This document shows, one piece after another, positions 8,790 to 20,700 of a stretch of DNA of 64,000 nt; positions within the stretch are counted from its first letter, which is position 1, and every line of letters starts with the position of its first letter. Both the position numbers and the translations under genes were made by a program. Location: NCBI RefSeq assembly GCF_000731675.1, contig NZ_JMIT01000003.1, forward strand, positions 42,048 through 106,047, written 5' to 3'. The stretch comes from Pseudomonas capeferrum (GTDB lineage: Bacteria > Pseudomonadota > Gammaproteobacteria > Pseudomonadales > Pseudomonadaceae). A model generated the notes under the pieces. That model was not told where the DNA came from. It saw only the letters and a program-made list of their open reading frames with translations, and made no database searches.

Positions 8790-10130
8790 TCAGACACAAA
8801 CTTCGCTGACCAGTTTCGCCAGGGCTTCGGCATGGCCGCGAACCTGACTTTCGTCGTCGCCTTCGACCATGACCCGCACCAACGGCTCGGTACCGGACTT
8901 GCGCAGCAGCACGCGACCGCGACCGGCCATCGCCTCGGTGACCTTGGCACTGGCTTCCTGCACCGCAGGGTGCTCCAGAGGGTCGACCTTGCTTGCCCCA
9001 TAGCGCACGTTGATCAGTACCTGAGGGCACTTGCGCAGGGCCTGACGGGCCTGGGCCAGTGTCTCGCCGCGACGCTTGAGCGCCATCAGCACCTGCAGCG
9101 CGGCGATGATCGCATCACCGGTGGTGGTGTGGTTGCAGCACACGACATGCCCGGAGTTTTCACCCCCGACCAACCACTCGCGCTCGAGCAGTTCGGCCAT
9201 GACGTAACGGTCGCCGACCTTGGCCCGCACGAACGGGATATCCAGCTCCTTGAGCGCAAGTTCAAGGCCCAGGTTGCTCATCAGCGTGCCCACTACCCCG
9301 CCTTGCAGCTTGCCGCGGTCATGCAGGTCACGGGCGATGATGAACAGCAATTCGTCGCCGTCGACGATGGCACCCGTGTGATCGACCATCAGCACCCGGT
9401 CACCGTCGCCATCGAAGGCGATACCGAGGTCGGCATGGCCCACCAGCACGGCGGCCTGCAGCGACTCGATATGGGTAGAGCCACAGCCTTCGTTGATGTT
9501 CAGGCCATCAGGCTGAGCATTCAGAATGGTCACGTCGGCACCCAGTTCGCGGAACACGCTTGGCGCGACCTTGTACGTGGCGCCATGGGCGCAATCGACC
9601 ACCAGCTTGAGGCCGTCGAAGCTGGTGCTCGAAGGCACACTGCTCTTACAGAACTCGATGTAGCGGCCAGCCGCATCGTTGATGCGCGAGACCTTGCCCA
9701 GCTTGCCCGACTCGACCACCGTCATCGGCTGATCGAGCAACTCTTCGATCATCAACTCGACTTCGTCAGGCAGCTTGGTGCCCTGGCCAGAGAAGAACTT
9801 GATGCCGTTGTCGTCGTGCGGGTTATGCGACGCGCTGATGACAATACCGGCTTCAGCGTGGAAGGTACGCGTGAGGTAGGCGATGGCCGGGGTCGGCATC
9901 GGCCCGAGCAGCATCACATCGGCACCGGCCGCAGAAAGCCCGGCCTCGAGCGCAGATTCGAACATGTAACCGGAAATACGCGTGTCCTTGCCCACCAGCA
10001 CACGGCAATGGCCCTGCTTGCGGAAAGCCATGCCAGCCGCCCAGCCGAGCTTCAGCATGAAGTCCGGCGTGATCGGGAATTCGCCGACGCGGCCACGAAT
10101 GCCGTCGGTACCAAAGTATTTTCTGCTCAT
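8790..10130 (-). CDS. glmM: Phosphoglucosamine mutase
   Basis: GlmM converts glucosamine-6-phosphate to glucosamine-1-phosphate for peptidoglycan and LPS synthesis. The 446 residues match the family. The phosphoserine is Ser101 in ISASHNPHDDNG, the metal-binding loop is DGDGDR, and the C-terminal phosphate site is RKSGTEPLVRVMVEG. It is 16 bases downstream of folP, in the usual ftsH-folP-glmM order. Confidence 0.98.
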   Translation of the reverse strand: MSRKYFGTDGIRGRVGEFPITPDFMLKLGWAAGMAFRKQGHCRVLVGKDTRISGYMFESALEAGLSAAGADVMLLGPMPTPAIAYLTRTFHAEAGIVISASHNPHDDNGIKFFSGQGTKLPDEVELMIEELLDQPMTVVESGKLGKVSRINDAAGRYIEFCKSSVPSSTSFDGLKLVVDCAHGATYKVAPSVFRELGADVTILNAQPDGLNINEGCGSTHIESLQAAVLVGHADLGIAFDGDGDRVLMVDHTGAIVDGDELLFIIARDLHDRGKLQGGVVGTLMSNLGLELALKELDIPFVRAKVGDRYVMAELLEREWLVGGENSGHVVCCNHTTTGDAIIAALQVLMALKRRGETLAQARQALRKCPQVLINVRYGASKVDPLEHPAVQEASAKVTEAMAGRGRVLLRKSGTEPLVRVMVEGDDESQVRGHAEALAKLVSEVCV

Positions 10131-10146
10131 AGCGACTCCAATGTTC

Positions 10147-10998
10147 TTATTCGGCGTGTTGAACCGCAGCGATCATGCGTACCACATCGACAGTTTCGGC
10201 CACATCATGGACGCGAAGGATGCTCGCCCCCTTGGTCATGGCCAACGCTGCCAGCGCCAGGCTGCCGTACAAACGCTCGCCGACCGGACGATCCAGCGTC
10301 AGGCCGATCATGCTCTTTCGTGAAACACCCACCAGCAGTGGGCGCCCAAGGCGATAGAGCGCTTCCATGTGCTTGAACAGGCTCAGGTTGTGCGCCAGTG
10401 TCTTGGCGAAACCGAAGCCTGGGTCAAGAATGATTCTGTTTGCATCGATGCCCGCCGCAGCGCAAGCGGCCATCCGTTGTTCAAGATATCGCGTAACGTC
10501 CGCTGTCACATCATCGTAATGCGGGTCGTCCTGCATATTGCCCGGCTCACCGCGCATGTGCATCAGGCACACCGGCAGGCCGGTATCGGCCGCCGCGTCC
10601 AGGGCACCATCGCGCTCCAGCGCGCGTACGTCGTTGATCAGCCCAGCCCCCAGCCGCGCAGACTCGCGGATGACCGCTGGCGTGGAGGTATCAACCGAAA
10701 TGACCACATCCAGGCGGCTATTGATCGCCTCGACCATCGGCGCCACGCGCTCGATTTCTTCGGTCACGGACACGGCACGCGCCCCAGGGCGCGTCGACTC
10801 GCCACCGATGTCGATCAGCGTGGCGCCTGCGGCGACCATCGCTTCGGCATGCCGCAGCGCAGCGTCGCGCTGGCTGAAGCGCCCGCCGTCGGAGAAGGAG
10901 TCGGGGGTGATATTGAGGATACCCATGACATGGGTACGCGACAAATCAAGAACCCGGTTGCCGCAAGGCAACCGGGTCGGGTACTGCACTGAGCTCAT
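10147..10998 (-). CDS. folP: Dihydropteroate synthase
   Basis: FolP condenses p-aminobenzoate with dihydropterin pyrophosphate in folate synthesis and is the sulfonamide target. The 283-residue TIM-barrel protein carries MGILNITPDSFSDGG (residues 25-39), DIGGESTRPGA and the C-terminal LRVHDVAETVD signature. It begins 8 bases after the ftsH stop, so the two are probably co-transcribed. Confidence 0.98.
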   Translation of the reverse strand: MSSVQYPTRLPCGNRVLDLSRTHVMGILNITPDSFSDGGRFSQRDAALRHAEAMVAAGATLIDIGGESTRPGARAVSVTEEIERVAPMVEAINSRLDVVISVDTSTPAVIRESARLGAGLINDVRALERDGALDAAADTGLPVCLMHMRGEPGNMQDDPHYDDVTADVTRYLEQRMAACAAAGIDANRIILDPGFGFAKTLAHNLSLFKHMEALYRLGRPLLVGVSRKSMIGLTLDRPVGERLYGSLALAALAMTKGASILRVHDVAETVDVVRMIAAVQHAE

Positions 10999-11006
10999 AG
11001 ATGCCC

Positions 11007-12920
11007 TTAGTGTTGAGCCGCTGGGCCGCCAATCGGCGATTCCGGGCGATCACCCTGGGCTGCCGGGGTACCCGAAGCCGAGTCACCATCCCAATCGCGA
11101 GGTTCGCGCGGGGCACGACCATTCATGATGTCGTCGATCTGGTCGGCATCGATGGTCTCGTACTTCATCAGCGCTTCAGCCATGGCATCGAGCTTGTCAC
11201 GGTTGTCGGTGAGCAGCTGCTTGGCCGTGGCGTAGCACTGGTCGATGATGCTGCGCACTTCCGAGTCGATCAGCTTGGCGGTTTCACCCGACACGCTGGC
11301 GTGCTGGCTGCCGGCGCTACGGCCGAGGAACACCTCGCCTTCTTCTTCGGCATACATCAACGGGCCGAGCTTCTCGGAAAGGCCCCACTTGGTAACCATG
11401 TTCCGGGCAATCTGGCTGGCACGCATGATGTCGTTGGAGGCACCGGTGGTGACGCCGTCGAAGCCCAGGGTCATTTCTTCGGCGATACGGCCGCCGTACA
11501 GCGAGCAGATCTGGCTGATCAGCGCACGCTTGGACAGGCTGTAACGGTCTTCTTCAGGCAGGAACATGGTCACACCCAGGGCACGACCACGCGGGATGAT
11601 CGAAACCTTGTAGACCGGGTCATGCTCAGGCACCAGACGACCGACGATGGCGTGACCGGCTTCGTGGTAGGCGGTGTTCTGTTTTTCTTTCTCGGACATG
11701 ACCATGGTCTTGCGCTCGGCGCCCATCATGATCTTGTCTTTGGCCAGCTCGAACTCTTTCATTTCGACCAGGCGCTTGTTGGAGCGAGCAGCGAACAACG
11801 ATGCTTCGTTGACCAGGTTGGCCAGGTCGGCACCGGAGAAGCCTGGGGTACCACGGGCAATGACCGCCGGGTTGACGTTCTCGCCGATCGGCACCTTGCG
11901 CATGTGCACCTTGAGGATCTGCTCACGGCCGCGGATGTCCGGCAGGCCAACCACCACCTGGCGGTCGAAACGACCAGGACGCAGCAGTGCCGGGTCGAGG
12001 ACGTCCGGACGGTTGGTCGCGGCGATGACGATGATGCCATCGTTCATCTCGAAGCCGTCCATCTCTACCAGCAGCTGGTTGAGGGTTTGTTCGCGCTCAT
12101 CATGACCACCGCCCATACCGGCGCCACGGTGGCGACCCACGGCGTCGATTTCGTCGATGAAGATGATGCACGGGGCGTGCTTCTTGGCCTGCTCGAACAT
12201 GTCGCGCACACGGCTGGCACCGACACCGACGAACATTTCAACGAAGTCCGAACCGGAAATGGTGAAGAACGGCACTTTCGCCTCACCGGCAATGGCCTTG
12301 GCCAGCAGGGTCTTACCGGTACCCGGTGGGCCGACCATCAACACGCCGCGAGGAATACGGCCGCCGAGGCGCTGGAACTTGCCCGGGTCACGCAGGAATT
12401 CGACCAGCTCGCCGACTTCTTCCTTGGCTTCGTCGCAACCCGCGACGTCTGCCAGGGTGGTCTTGACCTGGTCTTCGGACAGCAGGCGCGCCTTGCTCTT
12501 GCCGAAACTCATCGGCCCGCCCTTGCCGCCTGCGCCGCCTTGCATCTGGCGCATGAAGAACATGAATACCGCGATGATCACCAGGATCGGGAAGCTGGCT
12601 ACCAGCAACTGAGTCCAGATGCTCTGCTGCTCGGGCTGCTTGCCTTCGACGACCACGTGGTTGTCGACCAGGTCGCCGATCAGGCCATTGTCGGTAATGG
12701 CCGGGCGCACGGTCTTGAAGCTGTCGCCGTCAGCGCGCTTGCCGGTAATGATGTAGCCGTCGACGGTCACACGCTCGACTTTCCCGTCCTTGACCTGTTG
12801 GATGAAGTCGGAGTAGTTGAGGGTCTGCGGCTCGTTAGGGCTTGAGAAGTTGTTCATCACTGTCACCAGGACAGCTGCGATGATCAACCACAGGATCAGA
12901 TTCTTTGCCATGTCGTTCAA
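11007..12920 (-). CDS. ftsH: ATP-dependent zinc metalloprotease FtsH
   Basis: FtsH is the membrane-anchored AAA+ protease that degrades misassembled membrane proteins and regulators. The 637 residues have an N-terminal membrane helix (about 5-22), a periplasmic domain, a second helix (about 103-124), Walker A GPPGTGKT (197-204), the second region of homology, and the zinc-site HEAGH (419-423). I took a TTG start because GAGG lies 8 bases before it; the ATG nine bases later (MAKNLILWL) is the alternative. The C-terminus is a Pro/Gly-rich tail. Confidence 0.97.
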   Translation of the reverse strand: MNDMAKNLILWLIIAAVLVTVMNNFSSPNEPQTLNYSDFIQQVKDGKVERVTVDGYIITGKRADGDSFKTVRPAITDNGLIGDLVDNHVVVEGKQPEQQSIWTQLLVASFPILVIIAVFMFFMRQMQGGAGGKGGPMSFGKSKARLLSEDQVKTTLADVAGCDEAKEEVGELVEFLRDPGKFQRLGGRIPRGVLMVGPPGTGKTLLAKAIAGEAKVPFFTISGSDFVEMFVGVGASRVRDMFEQAKKHAPCIIFIDEIDAVGRHRGAGMGGGHDEREQTLNQLLVEMDGFEMNDGIIVIAATNRPDVLDPALLRPGRFDRQVVVGLPDIRGREQILKVHMRKVPIGENVNPAVIARGTPGFSGADLANLVNEASLFAARSNKRLVEMKEFELAKDKIMMGAERKTMVMSEKEKQNTAYHEAGHAIVGRLVPEHDPVYKVSIIPRGRALGVTMFLPEEDRYSLSKRALISQICSLYGGRIAEEMTLGFDGVTTGASNDIMRASQIARNMVTKWGLSEKLGPLMYAEEEGEVFLGRSAGSQHASVSGETAKLIDSEVRSIIDQCYATAKQLLTDNRDKLDAMAEALMKYETIDADQIDDIMNGRAPREPRDWDGDSASGTPAAQGDRPESPIGGPAAQH

Positions 12921-13114
12921 TTCGCTACCCTCTGAGGCCGGCGCACGACGCAGCCGTGCCTCGCATGATATTCATCGCCCTAACTTACTACATTACCTAC
13001 GCATCCGCAGGCACCGTCTGTAACCCTTTGTGAAACCTAGACTACACGAAGTTCGGACGATCCTGACGGGCTGGCCGATTGGAATTAACTATCAGCCACC
13101 CCGTAGCACGCCTT

Positions 13115-13741
13115 TCACACGCCTTTGAAACCTTTACCCAGCAGGTACTGCTCACGCGAGCGATCCCGCGAAGACGACGGCTTGCGCATCTGCACCTTGT
13201 CGAACTTGGTGCGAACGTCCTTCAAGTACATGTCGAAGCCTTCGCCCTGGAAAATCTTGATCAGGAAGTCACCACCAGGCTTCAGCACGCGGGTTGCCAG
13301 GTCAAGCGCCAACTCACAAAGGAACATGGCGCGCGGCATGTCCACTTCAGGCGTACCACTCATATTGGGGGCCATGTCGGAAATCACAAGGTCTACATGC
13401 GAATCGCCGACCGCTTCCAGAATCTGCTGCAGCACTTCATCGTGGGTGAAGTCACCCTGAATGAAGGTCACGTCCGGGATCGAGTCCATTTCCAGGATAT
13501 CGGAGGCAATCAGACGGCCCTGGCCACCAATCAGACGACTGGTCACCTGCGACCAGCCTCCTGGGGCTGCGCCGAGGTCGATCACACTCATGCCCGGGCG
13601 GATCAACCGGTCCTTTTCCTGGATCTCAAGCAGTTTGTAGCTTGCACGCGAACGGTAGCCATCCTTCTGCGCTTGTTTGACGAAAGGGTCGTTAAAATGC
13701 TCACGCAGCCAGTTAGCGCTGCTTTTGGAACGTTGTACCAC
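13115..13741 (-). CDS. rlmE: 23S rRNA (uridine-2552-2'-O) methyltransferase
   Basis: RlmE (FtsJ/RrmJ) methylates U2552 in the A-loop of 23S rRNA, a late 50S assembly step. The 208-residue Rossmann-type enzyme has the SAM motif VIDLGAAPGGWSQ (53-65), the catalytic Lys in SRASYKLLEI, and DLVISDMAPNMSG. The rlmE-ftsH neighbourhood is conserved in gammaproteobacteria. It is divergent from yhbY across about 100 bases. Confidence 0.97.
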   Translation of the reverse strand: MVQRSKSSANWLREHFNDPFVKQAQKDGYRSRASYKLLEIQEKDRLIRPGMSVIDLGAAPGGWSQVTSRLIGGQGRLIASDILEMDSIPDVTFIQGDFTHDEVLQQILEAVGDSHVDLVISDMAPNMSGTPEVDMPRAMFLCELALDLATRVLKPGGDFLIKIFQGEGFDMYLKDVRTKFDKVQMRKPSSSRDRSREQYLLGKGFKGV

Positions 13742-13843
13742 GGGGCACCTCGATGATATGCGTCGTGATTGACTGGGCGGAGCCGGGGGCCCTCGGGTAA
13801 AATGCCTGTCAATTTTACAGAATCAGACGGAAAGGGTCAGATT

Positions 13844-14152
13844 ATGCCGCTCAATAACGAGCAGAAGAAGCAATACAAGTCCATTGGTCATGACCTGAAG
13901 CCGGTCCTGATCGTTGCTGGCAACGGTGTTAACGAAGGCGTTGCTGCCGAACTGGAACGCGCACTCGCCGATCATGAACTGATCAAGGTCGAGATTCGCT
14001 CCGAAGATCGCGAAGAACGCGCTGCCGCCATTGCCGAGTTGTGCAAGGTCGGCCGTGCTGAACTGGTGCAGACCATCGGCAAGAAAGCGCTGATCTACCG
14101 CAAGAACCCGCAGCCGAACAAGCAGCTGTCGAACGTCCACCGCTTCAAGTAA
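13844..14152 (+). CDS. yhbY: YhbY-type CRM-domain RNA-binding protein
   Basis: This 102-residue protein is a single CRM domain, with the signature VAGNGVNEGVAAELERALAD and the LIKVEIRSEDREERAAA segment. Family members bind pre-50S particles. The ATG (MPLNNEQKKQYKS) is preceded by AAAGGG; an upstream in-frame extension is not family-like. It is divergent from rlmE, as in many relatives. Confidence 0.94.
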   Translation: MPLNNEQKKQYKSIGHDLKPVLIVAGNGVNEGVAAELERALADHELIKVEIRSEDREERAAAIAELCKVGRAELVQTIGKKALIYRKNPQPNKQLSNVHRFK

Positions 14153-14164
14153 TAGCGGCTCCGA

Positions 14165-14584
14165 TCAGTGGCGCGCCTTGCGCGCCCTGACCGGTACTGG
14201 CTGGGCCACCAGCACGATGCCGGAAAAACCCAGCACCAGGAAACAGAACATCTGCCAGCGCTCGCCCACGGATATACCGTAGCGCAAGGTGTAATACCCC
14301 ACGCAGGCACCAAAGCCGAGCAACAGCATCTGGCCACGGAACTGTCGCCACCAGGCCGCCAGGCCATCCACCCTCGCCAATACCGCCAGCTGGGTCAACA
14401 AGCCAAGCAAGGCCACGCCAATCAACCAGCGGTCGATCTGCCCGGCAATATCCTGCACCAGCAGGGGCGCCAGGCCACTGACCTTGAGCGCGGGCACCAG
14501 CCCCACATGAAACACCCACAAGCCGCCGACCCAGAAAACCTGGGCCAGCTGCCAGAGGATCCCTTCAAGGGATGGCGCCCGCAG
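14165..14584 (-). CDS. Small integral membrane protein, DUF4149-like
   Basis: This protein of about 139 residues has four hydrophobic segments (around WQLAQVFWVGGLWVFHVGLV, WLIGVALLGLLTQLAVLA, MLLLGFGACVGYYTLRYGIS and MFCFLVLGFSGIVLVAQPV) and a basic C-terminus. It resembles the DUF4149 family found beside greA in pseudomonads; the function is unknown. The start is uncertain: between the greA stop and the conserved LEGILWQL no ATG, GTG or TTG lies in frame. The CTG at 14,584 is given as the nearest candidate; a start inside greA is the alternative. Confidence 0.75.
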   Translation of the reverse strand: MRAPSLEGILWQLAQVFWVGGLWVFHVGLVPALKVSGLAPLLVQDIAGQIDRWLIGVALLGLLTQLAVLARVDGLAAWWRQFRGQMLLLGFGACVGYYTLRYGISVGERWQMFCFLVLGFSGIVLVAQPVPVRARKARH

Positions 14585-14591
14585 GCGCCGG

Positions 14592-15070
14592 TCAGATGTG
14601 CTGGACTTCGACAATCTCGTACTCGACCGTGCCACTTGGCGTCTTGATGACGACGATATCACCTTCTTCCTTGCCGATGATGGCACGGGCAATCGGCGCG
14701 CCTGCCGACAGCTTGCCCAGCTTGATGTTGGCTTCGTCTTCACCCACGATCTGGTACTTCACGCGCTCGTCGGTTTCGGTATTGGCCAGCTCGACGGTAG
14801 TGCCGAAAATGACCTTGCCGGTGTGCGGGATAGAGGTCACATCGATCACCACCGAGTTCTGCAGGCGGCCTTCGATATCGCGGATACGCGCCTCGACCAT
14901 GCCCTGCTCTTCACGGGCGGCATGGTATTCGGCGTTTTCCTTGAGGTCACCCAGCTCGCGTGCTTCACCGATCGCCTGGCTCAGGCGCGGGCGCTCGGTC
15001 TTGCTCAGGAACAGGTGCTCCTCTTCCAGGGCGCGAGCGCCCTGGACGGTCATCGGGTATTTGGTAATGC

Positions 15071-15074
<4 letters not shown>
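14592..15074 (-). CDS. greA: Transcription elongation factor GreA
   Basis: GreA rescues backtracked RNA polymerase by stimulating transcript cleavage. The 160-residue protein has the N-terminal coiled coil whose tip carries the acidic pair in GDLKENAEYHAAREEQG, and the C-terminal FKBP-like domain (KVIFGTTVELANTET through SPSGTVEYEIVEV-like end). Its ATG overlaps the carB stop by four bases (ATGA), so it is translationally coupled to carAB, the order known from P. putida relatives. Confidence 0.97.
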
Positions 15075-18292
<3,218 letters not shown>

Positions 18293-18398
18293 GGTTGTCA
18301 CTCAAATCCGCGGGTCAGTCGGCAAGCCGTCTTGAACAATCTGGGTCAGGCGCTTCCGGGCGCGGCGCGAGCCGGCCCGGGGCCTTGATGCAGGATGC

Positions 18399-19535
18399 TC
18401 AGCGGCGCTTGGCCATGGCATCGATGAAACGATCGAACAGTGGCGCGACGTCAGTCGGGCCTGGGCTCGCTTCAGGGTGGCCCTGGAAGCTGAACGCGCT
18501 CTTGTCGGTGCGCTCGATGCCCTGCAGGGTACCGTCGAACAGCGACTTGTGGATGGCGCGGACGTTGCCCGGCAGCGTGGCTTCGTCAACGGCGAAACCG
18601 TGGTTCTGGCTGGTGATCATGACCACGCCGGTGTCCAGGTCCTGGACCGGGTGGTTGGCACCGTGGTGGCCGTGGCCCATCTTGACGGTCTTGGCGCCGG
18701 AGGCCAGGGCCAGCAGCTGGTGGCCGAGGCAGATACCGAATACCGGGATCTCGGTTTCAAGGACTTCCTTGATGGCCTGGATGGCGTAGTCGCAAGGCTC
18801 CGGATCACCAGGGCCGTTGGACAGGAACACGCCATCAGGGTTGAGTGCGAGCACTTCGCTGGCCGGGGTCTGGGCAGGCACCACGGTCACGCGGCAGCCA
18901 CGAGCAACCAGCATGCGCAGGATGTTCAGCTTGACGCCGTAGTCGAAGGCGACCACGTGGTAAGGCAGCTCGGAAGCTTCCAGGGTCGGGTGGCTGTCGG
19001 TTTTCAGTTCCCACACGCTGGAGCGCCACTCGTAACGCTCTTTGGTGGAAACGACCTTGGCCAGGTCCATGCCCTTGAGGCCCGGGAAGGCGCGGGCAGC
19101 GGCGATGGCGGCTTCTTCGCTGATGTTGTCACCGGCGAGGATGCAGCCGTTCTGAGCGCCCTTTTCACGCAGGATACGGGTCAGGCGACGGGTGTCGATG
19201 CCGGCGATGGCGACGACGTTGTTGGCCTTGAGGTAGTCAGGCAGCGACTGGGTGTTACGCCAGTTGCTGGCCAGCAGCGGCAGGTCACGGATGACCAGGC
19301 CGGCAGACCAGACACGGTTCGACTCGGCGTCTTCCGGGGTGGTACCGGTGTTGCCGATGTGCGGATAGGTCAGGGTAACGATTTGCTGGGCGTAGGAAGG
19401 GTCTGTAAGGATTTCCTGGTAGCCGGTCATAGCGGTGTTGAACACCACCTCACCAACGGTCTGACCGTCGGCACCGATGGCTTCACCGCGAAAAATACTG
19501 CCGTCGGCAAGGGCGAGTATGGCTGGCTTTGTCAA
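18399..19535 (-). CDS. carA: Carbamoyl-phosphate synthase, small (glutaminase) subunit
   Basis: CarA hydrolyses glutamine and channels ammonia to CarB. The 378-residue protein has an N-terminal CPSase small-chain domain (FNTAMTGYQEILTDPSY) and a class I glutaminase domain with the nucleophile in FGICLGHQLLALASG and the His/Glu of QFHPEAS type (here QGHPEASPGP). The start is TTG, since GGGAGG lies five bases before it; a longer upstream ATG reading lacks a binding site. An attenuator-like leader precedes it. Confidence 0.96.
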   Translation of the reverse strand: MTKPAILALADGSIFRGEAIGADGQTVGEVVFNTAMTGYQEILTDPSYAQQIVTLTYPHIGNTGTTPEDAESNRVWSAGLVIRDLPLLASNWRNTQSLPDYLKANNVVAIAGIDTRRLTRILREKGAQNGCILAGDNISEEAAIAAARAFPGLKGMDLAKVVSTKERYEWRSSVWELKTDSHPTLEASELPYHVVAFDYGVKLNILRMLVARGCRVTVVPAQTPASEVLALNPDGVFLSNGPGDPEPCDYAIQAIKEVLETEIPVFGICLGHQLLALASGAKTVKMGHGHHGANHPVQDLDTGVVMITSQNHGFAVDEATLPGNVRAIHKSLFDGTLQGIERTDKSAFSFQGHPEASPGPTDVAPLFDRFIDAMAKRR

Positions 19536-19577
19536 GAAGACCTCCCGTAAATCAAGCATGAAAGGGCGATCGCAGGT

Positions 19578-19619
19578 TGCAAAAAAGCGGAGTGACGTAT
19601 GGACACGTCACCCCGCTTT
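19578..19619 (-). terminator. Intrinsic terminator in the carA leader, probable attenuator
   Basis: On the minus strand the stem AAAGCGG-G-GTGACGT pairs with ACGTCAC-T-CCGCTTT around a six-base loop, one mismatch, and continues into TTTTTT-G. It ends about 45 bases before the carA start and 260 bases after dapB. Placement after a short ORF suggests attenuation of carAB, but it could also simply end the dapB transcript. Confidence 0.75.
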
Positions 19620-19674
19620 CATGTGCTGAATTCAATTCGCTGCGCGCTTTTAGTGGACACACTAAAGCTGTAGC

Positions 19675-19725
19675 TTACAGAAAAGTGCGTTTTCGGTCTA
19701 CCGTATATGTGTCTCTAAAACACAT
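19675..19725 (-). CDS. Candidate 16-residue carA leader peptide
   Basis: A minus-strand ATG opens MCFRDTYTVDRKRTFL and stops 55 bases before the terminator stem in the carA leader. Within it TGTGT-TTTAGAG-ACACA can fold, and between its stop and the terminator a second hairpin, TTTAGTG-TGTC-CACTAAA (19,648-19,666), is visible. Three Arg codons are present, which is suggestive because carAB serves arginine synthesis. No strong ribosome binding site was found, so translation is uncertain. Confidence 0.35.
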   Translation of the reverse strand: MCFRDTYTVDRKRTFL

Positions 19726-19760
19726 GATTGCGACAGGCTGACCTCGCTGGCATTGGGGAC

Positions 19761-19879
19761 CTGTAGGAGCGGCCTTGCGTCGCGAAAGGACTGCGCAGCA
19801 GTCCCGGGATTCCAGCGGCGCCGCTACACCCCGGGCCCGCTCTGCGACCCTTTCACGACACCAGACCGCTCCCACACAG
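19761..19879. repeat. Inverted pair of REP-like elements between dapB and carA
   Basis: The left copy starts CTGTAGGAGCGGCCTTGCG and the right copy is a degenerate inverse ending CCGCTCCCACACAG. This unit resembles the REP palindromes scattered through P. putida genomes. The same core recurs in the large palindrome at 35.7 kb. It lies between convergent-free, same-strand genes and may stabilise or terminate the dapB mRNA. Confidence 0.75.
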
Positions 19880-19880
19880 A

Positions 19881-20687
19881 TCAGTGCAGCCCCAGCACGT
19901 CCTGCATGTCGTACAGCCCCGGCTCACGCCCATCCAGCCACAGCGCGGCACGCACCGCACCCTTGGCGAAGGTCATGCGGCTCGAGGCCTTGTGGGTGAT
20001 CTCCACCCGCTCGCCTTCGGCAGCGAACAGCACGGTGTGGTCACCCACCACGTCACCGGCACGCACGGTAGCGAAGCCGATGGTCTGGCGATCACGCGCA
20101 CCGGTCTGGCCTTCGCGGCCATACACGGCCACTTCCTTCAGGTCACGCCCCAACGCCTGAGCCACCACTTCACCCATGCGCAGCGCAGTACCCGACGGCG
20201 CATCGACCTTGTGCCGGTGGTGCGCCTCGAGGATCTCGATGTCGACCTCGTCGCCCAGCACGCGCGCTGCGGTGTCCAGCAGCTTCAGGCACAGGTTGAC
20301 GCCAACGCTGAAGTTGGCGGCAAAGACGATCGGGATATCCTTGCCCGCTTCGACCAGCAACGCTTTCTCTTCCGGCGTAAAGCCAGTAGTGCCAATGACC
20401 ATGGCCTTGCCCGCCTTGCGGCAGAACGCGAGGTTCTTCAGGGTCACTGAAGGGTGCGTGAAGTCGATCAGCACGTCGAACTCGTCCACAACCTTGACCA
20501 AGTCGTCGGAGATCGGCACGCCAATACGACCCAAGGCCGCCAACTCCCCTGCATCAGCCCCTACCAGGCTGCTGTCAGGGCGATGGATCGCCGCCGTCAA
20601 ACCCGCCTGAGGCGCTTGGTGCTGCACAGCTTCGACAAGGGTCTTGCCCATCCGCCCTGCCGCGCCCATTACCGCAATACGTCGCAT
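19881..20687 (-). CDS. dapB: 4-Hydroxy-tetrahydrodipicolinate reductase
   Basis: DapB catalyses the NAD(P)H-dependent reduction step of lysine and diaminopimelate synthesis. The 268 residues match the family: an N-terminal Rossmann motif AVMGAAGRMGKTL, the VIGTTGFTPEEK loop, and the catalytic EAHHRHKVDAPSGTA. It lies 13 bases downstream of dnaJ, continuing the grpE-dnaK-dnaJ gene string. Confidence 0.97.
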   Translation of the reverse strand: MRRIAVMGAAGRMGKTLVEAVQHQAPQAGLTAAIHRPDSSLVGADAGELAALGRIGVPISDDLVKVVDEFDVLIDFTHPSVTLKNLAFCRKAGKAMVIGTTGFTPEEKALLVEAGKDIPIVFAANFSVGVNLCLKLLDTAARVLGDEVDIEILEAHHRHKVDAPSGTALRMGEVVAQALGRDLKEVAVYGREGQTGARDRQTIGFATVRAGDVVGDHTVLFAAEGERVEITHKASSRMTFAKGAVRAALWLDGREPGLYDMQDVLGLH

Positions 20688-20700
20688 AACCTGTTCCTTG

